A stretch of DNA of 5,503 nucleotides. It comes from Paludibacteraceae bacterium (GTDB lineage: Bacteria > Bacteroidota > Bacteroidia > Bacteroidales > Paludibacteraceae). The notes below the pieces were generated by a model. That model worked only from the letters and a program-made list of their open reading frames with translations, was not told the DNA's origin and did not search any database. Of the stretch, positions 4,018 through 5,503 are shown one piece after another. The stretch is taken from assembly GCA_947471245.1 (NCBI GenBank), contig CANIXM010000150.1:1-5503 (forward strand), read 5' to 3'. A program made the translations under genes and the position numbers. The first letter of the stretch is position 1. Each line of letters opens with the position of its first letter.

Positions 4018-5503
4018 TTAAAAAGGTGTTGGGATATTTAGTTCGGCACAAAAGGCAGCAATCTCGTCATTCGTAGTTTTCAAGTCTGTTGCAATGGCTT
4101 TAAGCTTTTCAGAAACGAGGTTTAAATCAATGCTTTCTTCCACTTCAAAGGTATCTACATATCGTGGAATGTTGAGGTTATAATCGTTTCTTTCAATTTC
4201 TGCAAGTGTGGCAATATGGCTGTATTTGTCTTTAGGAGTACGGTTACGGTATGTTTCTACAATGTCCGTTACATCTTCGTCACGCAATTCGTTTTGATTG
4301 CCTACTTTCTTGAAATGCTCTTCGCTACTAGCATCTATAAAAACGATATTATCGTCGGCTTTCCGACATTTTTTTATAACCAAAATACAGGTTGGTATGC
4401 TTGTGCCATAAAAAATATTGGCAGGTAAGCCTATCACTGCATCCACACAATTCAGTTCTTTAATCAGGTATTTGCGAATTTCACCTTCGGAAGCACCACG
4501 AAACAATACACCGTGTGGAAGTACACAGGCCATAATTCCATTGTCGGCAAGTTGATAGTACATGTGTAACACAAAGGCATAATCAGCTTTGGTTTTAGGA
4601 GCTAAGCGTCCGTATTGGCTGAAACGTTCATCGGAGTTATTCAATGGATTGTCTTCGCCCCGCCAATGAGCTGAGAAAGGTGGATTTGCTACTACAGCTT
4701 CGAATCGTTTATCTAAATGGCGAGGGTTTTCGAGTGTGTCGTCATGCTGAATGTCAAACTCACGGTAATGCACATCGTGCAAAAGCATGTTCATTCTGGC
4801 TAAGTTATAGGTAGTCCTACCAAGTTCCTGCCCGTAAAACTCGCTGACTTCTACTTCCTTTTTTACACGCAAAAGCAATGAACCCGAGCCACAAGTAGGG
4901 TCATATACCGATTTTAGTTTCGCTTTATCAGTAGTAACAATCCGTGCTAAAACCTTGGAAACTTGCTGTGGCGTGTAAAATTCACCGGCTGTTTTTCCAG
5001 CTCCAGCAGCAAACTTGGAAATAAGGTATTCGTAAGCATCACCTAATACATCCGAATCCACTTCATTTAATTTGAAGTCTATCTTGTCGAGATAGTTCAG
5101 AATCTTTACAATGATATCATTTCGTGCATTTACTGTTTTTCCTAATTTGTTTGAGTTTAAATCCAAATCGTCAAATAGCGCATTGAAATCATCTTCGGAG
5201 TCAGTCCCTGCGGTACTTTGCTCAATATGGTTCAAAACTTCTTTCAAATCTTCCAGAATATAATTACTCTCTTCTTCGCCGTTGGCATTGCCACGGGCTA
5301 CGATACTTGAAAATAATTCGGTTGGAAGTAAGAAATAGCCTAATTTATCCAACGATTCATCACGGATAGCTTCAAGAATATCTTTGTCTGTTACGTCGTT
5401 GTAATCAGTCACATTTTCTCCTACAAGCAGGTGATTAGCATAGTGATATTGTTTTTCGGACAGGTATTTGTAAAAAATAAAACCCAGTATATAGTCCCTG
5501 TAA
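4018..5503 (-). CDS. hsdM: Type I restriction enzyme methyltransferase subunit (HsdM), 5' end outside window
   Basis: HsdM is the N6-adenine methyltransferase of the complex and uses S-adenosylmethionine. The frame is open to the window edge, giving 495 visible codons; the family is usually about 500-520 residues, so roughly 20-30 N-terminal residues are missing. The first visible residues, YRDYILGFIFYKYLSEKQ, are typical of the helical HsdM N-domain. A GTG at 5412 is therefore not the start. Numbering from that GTG codon, AGEFYTPQQV (142-151) precedes motif I DPTCGSG (171-177, AdoMet binding). GQELGRTTYNLARMNMLLHDV follows at 194-214, and the catalytic motif NPPF (243-246) sits in VVANPPFSAHW. 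LPHGVLFRGASEGEIRKYL (298-316) and the C-terminal helices that contact HsdS are also present. The stop TAA is at 4020-4018. NPPF together with EcoR124-like HsdR motifs points to the Type IC side. No frame break is visible. Confidence 0.97.
   Translation of the reverse strand, partial: YRDYILGFIFYKYLSEKQYHYANHLLVGENVTDYNDVTDKDILEAIRDESLDKLGYFLLPTELFSSIVARGNANGEEESNYILEDLKEVLNHIEQSTAGTDSEDDFNALFDDLDLNSNKLGKTVNARNDIIVKILNYLDKIDFKLNEVDSDVLGDAYEYLISKFAAGAGKTAGEFYTPQQVSKVLARIVTTDKAKLKSVYDPTCGSGSLLLRVKKEVEVSEFYGQELGRTTYNLARMNMLLHDVHYREFDIQHDDTLENPRHLDKRFEAVVANPPFSAHWRGEDNPLNNSDERFSQYGRLAPKTKADYAFVLHMYYQLADNGIMACVLPHGVLFRGASEGEIRKYLIKELNCVDAVIGLPANIFYGTSIPTCILVIKKCRKADDNIVFIDASSEEHFKKVGNQNELRDEDVTDIVETYRNRTPKDKYSHIATLAEIERNDYNLNIPRYVDTFEVEESIDLNLVSEKLKAIATDLKTTNDEIAAFCAELNIPTPF

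Noticed and set aside
3094..4428. Plus-strand frames opposite dinD (3094-3471) and hsdM (4216-4428)
   Set aside because: They are antisense to clearly recognised genes and have low-complexity Phe/Ser/Cys-rich products typical of shadow frames.
5410..5412. GTG as the start codon of hsdM
   Set aside because: The frame continues upstream to the window edge and encodes YRDYILGFIFYKYLSEKQ, a conserved HsdM N-terminal segment, so the real start lies outside.

Overview
The window holds most of a Type I restriction-modification locus. All genes lie on the minus strand, so the biological order runs from high to low coordinates: hsdM (5' end cut off by the window) - a DinD-like gene - hsdS - a small IS200-like/RAYT transposase gene embedded in palindromic repeats - hsdR (3' end cut off by the window). 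HsdR and HsdM both look like the EcoR124I (Type IC) side of the family.

The organism is probably a member of the Bacteroidota. This is an inference from moderately AT-rich DNA, weak or absent Shine-Dalgarno sequences, and the family resemblance of the transposase and DinD proteins. No rRNA or other taxonomic marker is present.

Layout. (1) Positions 1-1096: the first 365 codons of hsdR, with the PD-(D/E)xK nuclease domain and the start of the helicase motor. (2) 1097-1331: an AT-rich upstream region of hsdR, then an array of short hairpins. (3) 1332-1778: a HUH-type single-tyrosine transposase, followed by a hairpin and T-tract that resembles an intrinsic terminator. (4) 1779-1878: a mirror-image set of hairpins ending exactly against the hsdS stop codon. 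(5) 1879-3105: hsdS with two target recognition domains. (6) 3105-3941: a dinD-like gene whose stop codon overlaps the hsdS start; it contains a perfect 20-bp palindrome in its coding sequence. (7) 3942-4017: a short intergenic stretch with a stem-loop and a possible 22-codon leader ORF that ends in an ATGA overlap with dinD. (8) 4018-5503: hsdM.

How they work together. HsdM and HsdS form the methyltransferase and HsdR adds the translocase/nuclease. The DinD-like protein sits between hsdM and hsdS and is translationally coupled to hsdS, so it is probably made with the methyltransferase; E. coli DinD is known to inhibit RecA. The repeat-flanked transposase unit (about 640 bp, 1239-1878) separates hsdS from hsdR and brings a terminator-like hairpin. 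It may therefore uncouple restriction from modification at the level of transcription. This unit, the hairpin grammar around it and the DinD insertion are the parts most worth a second look.
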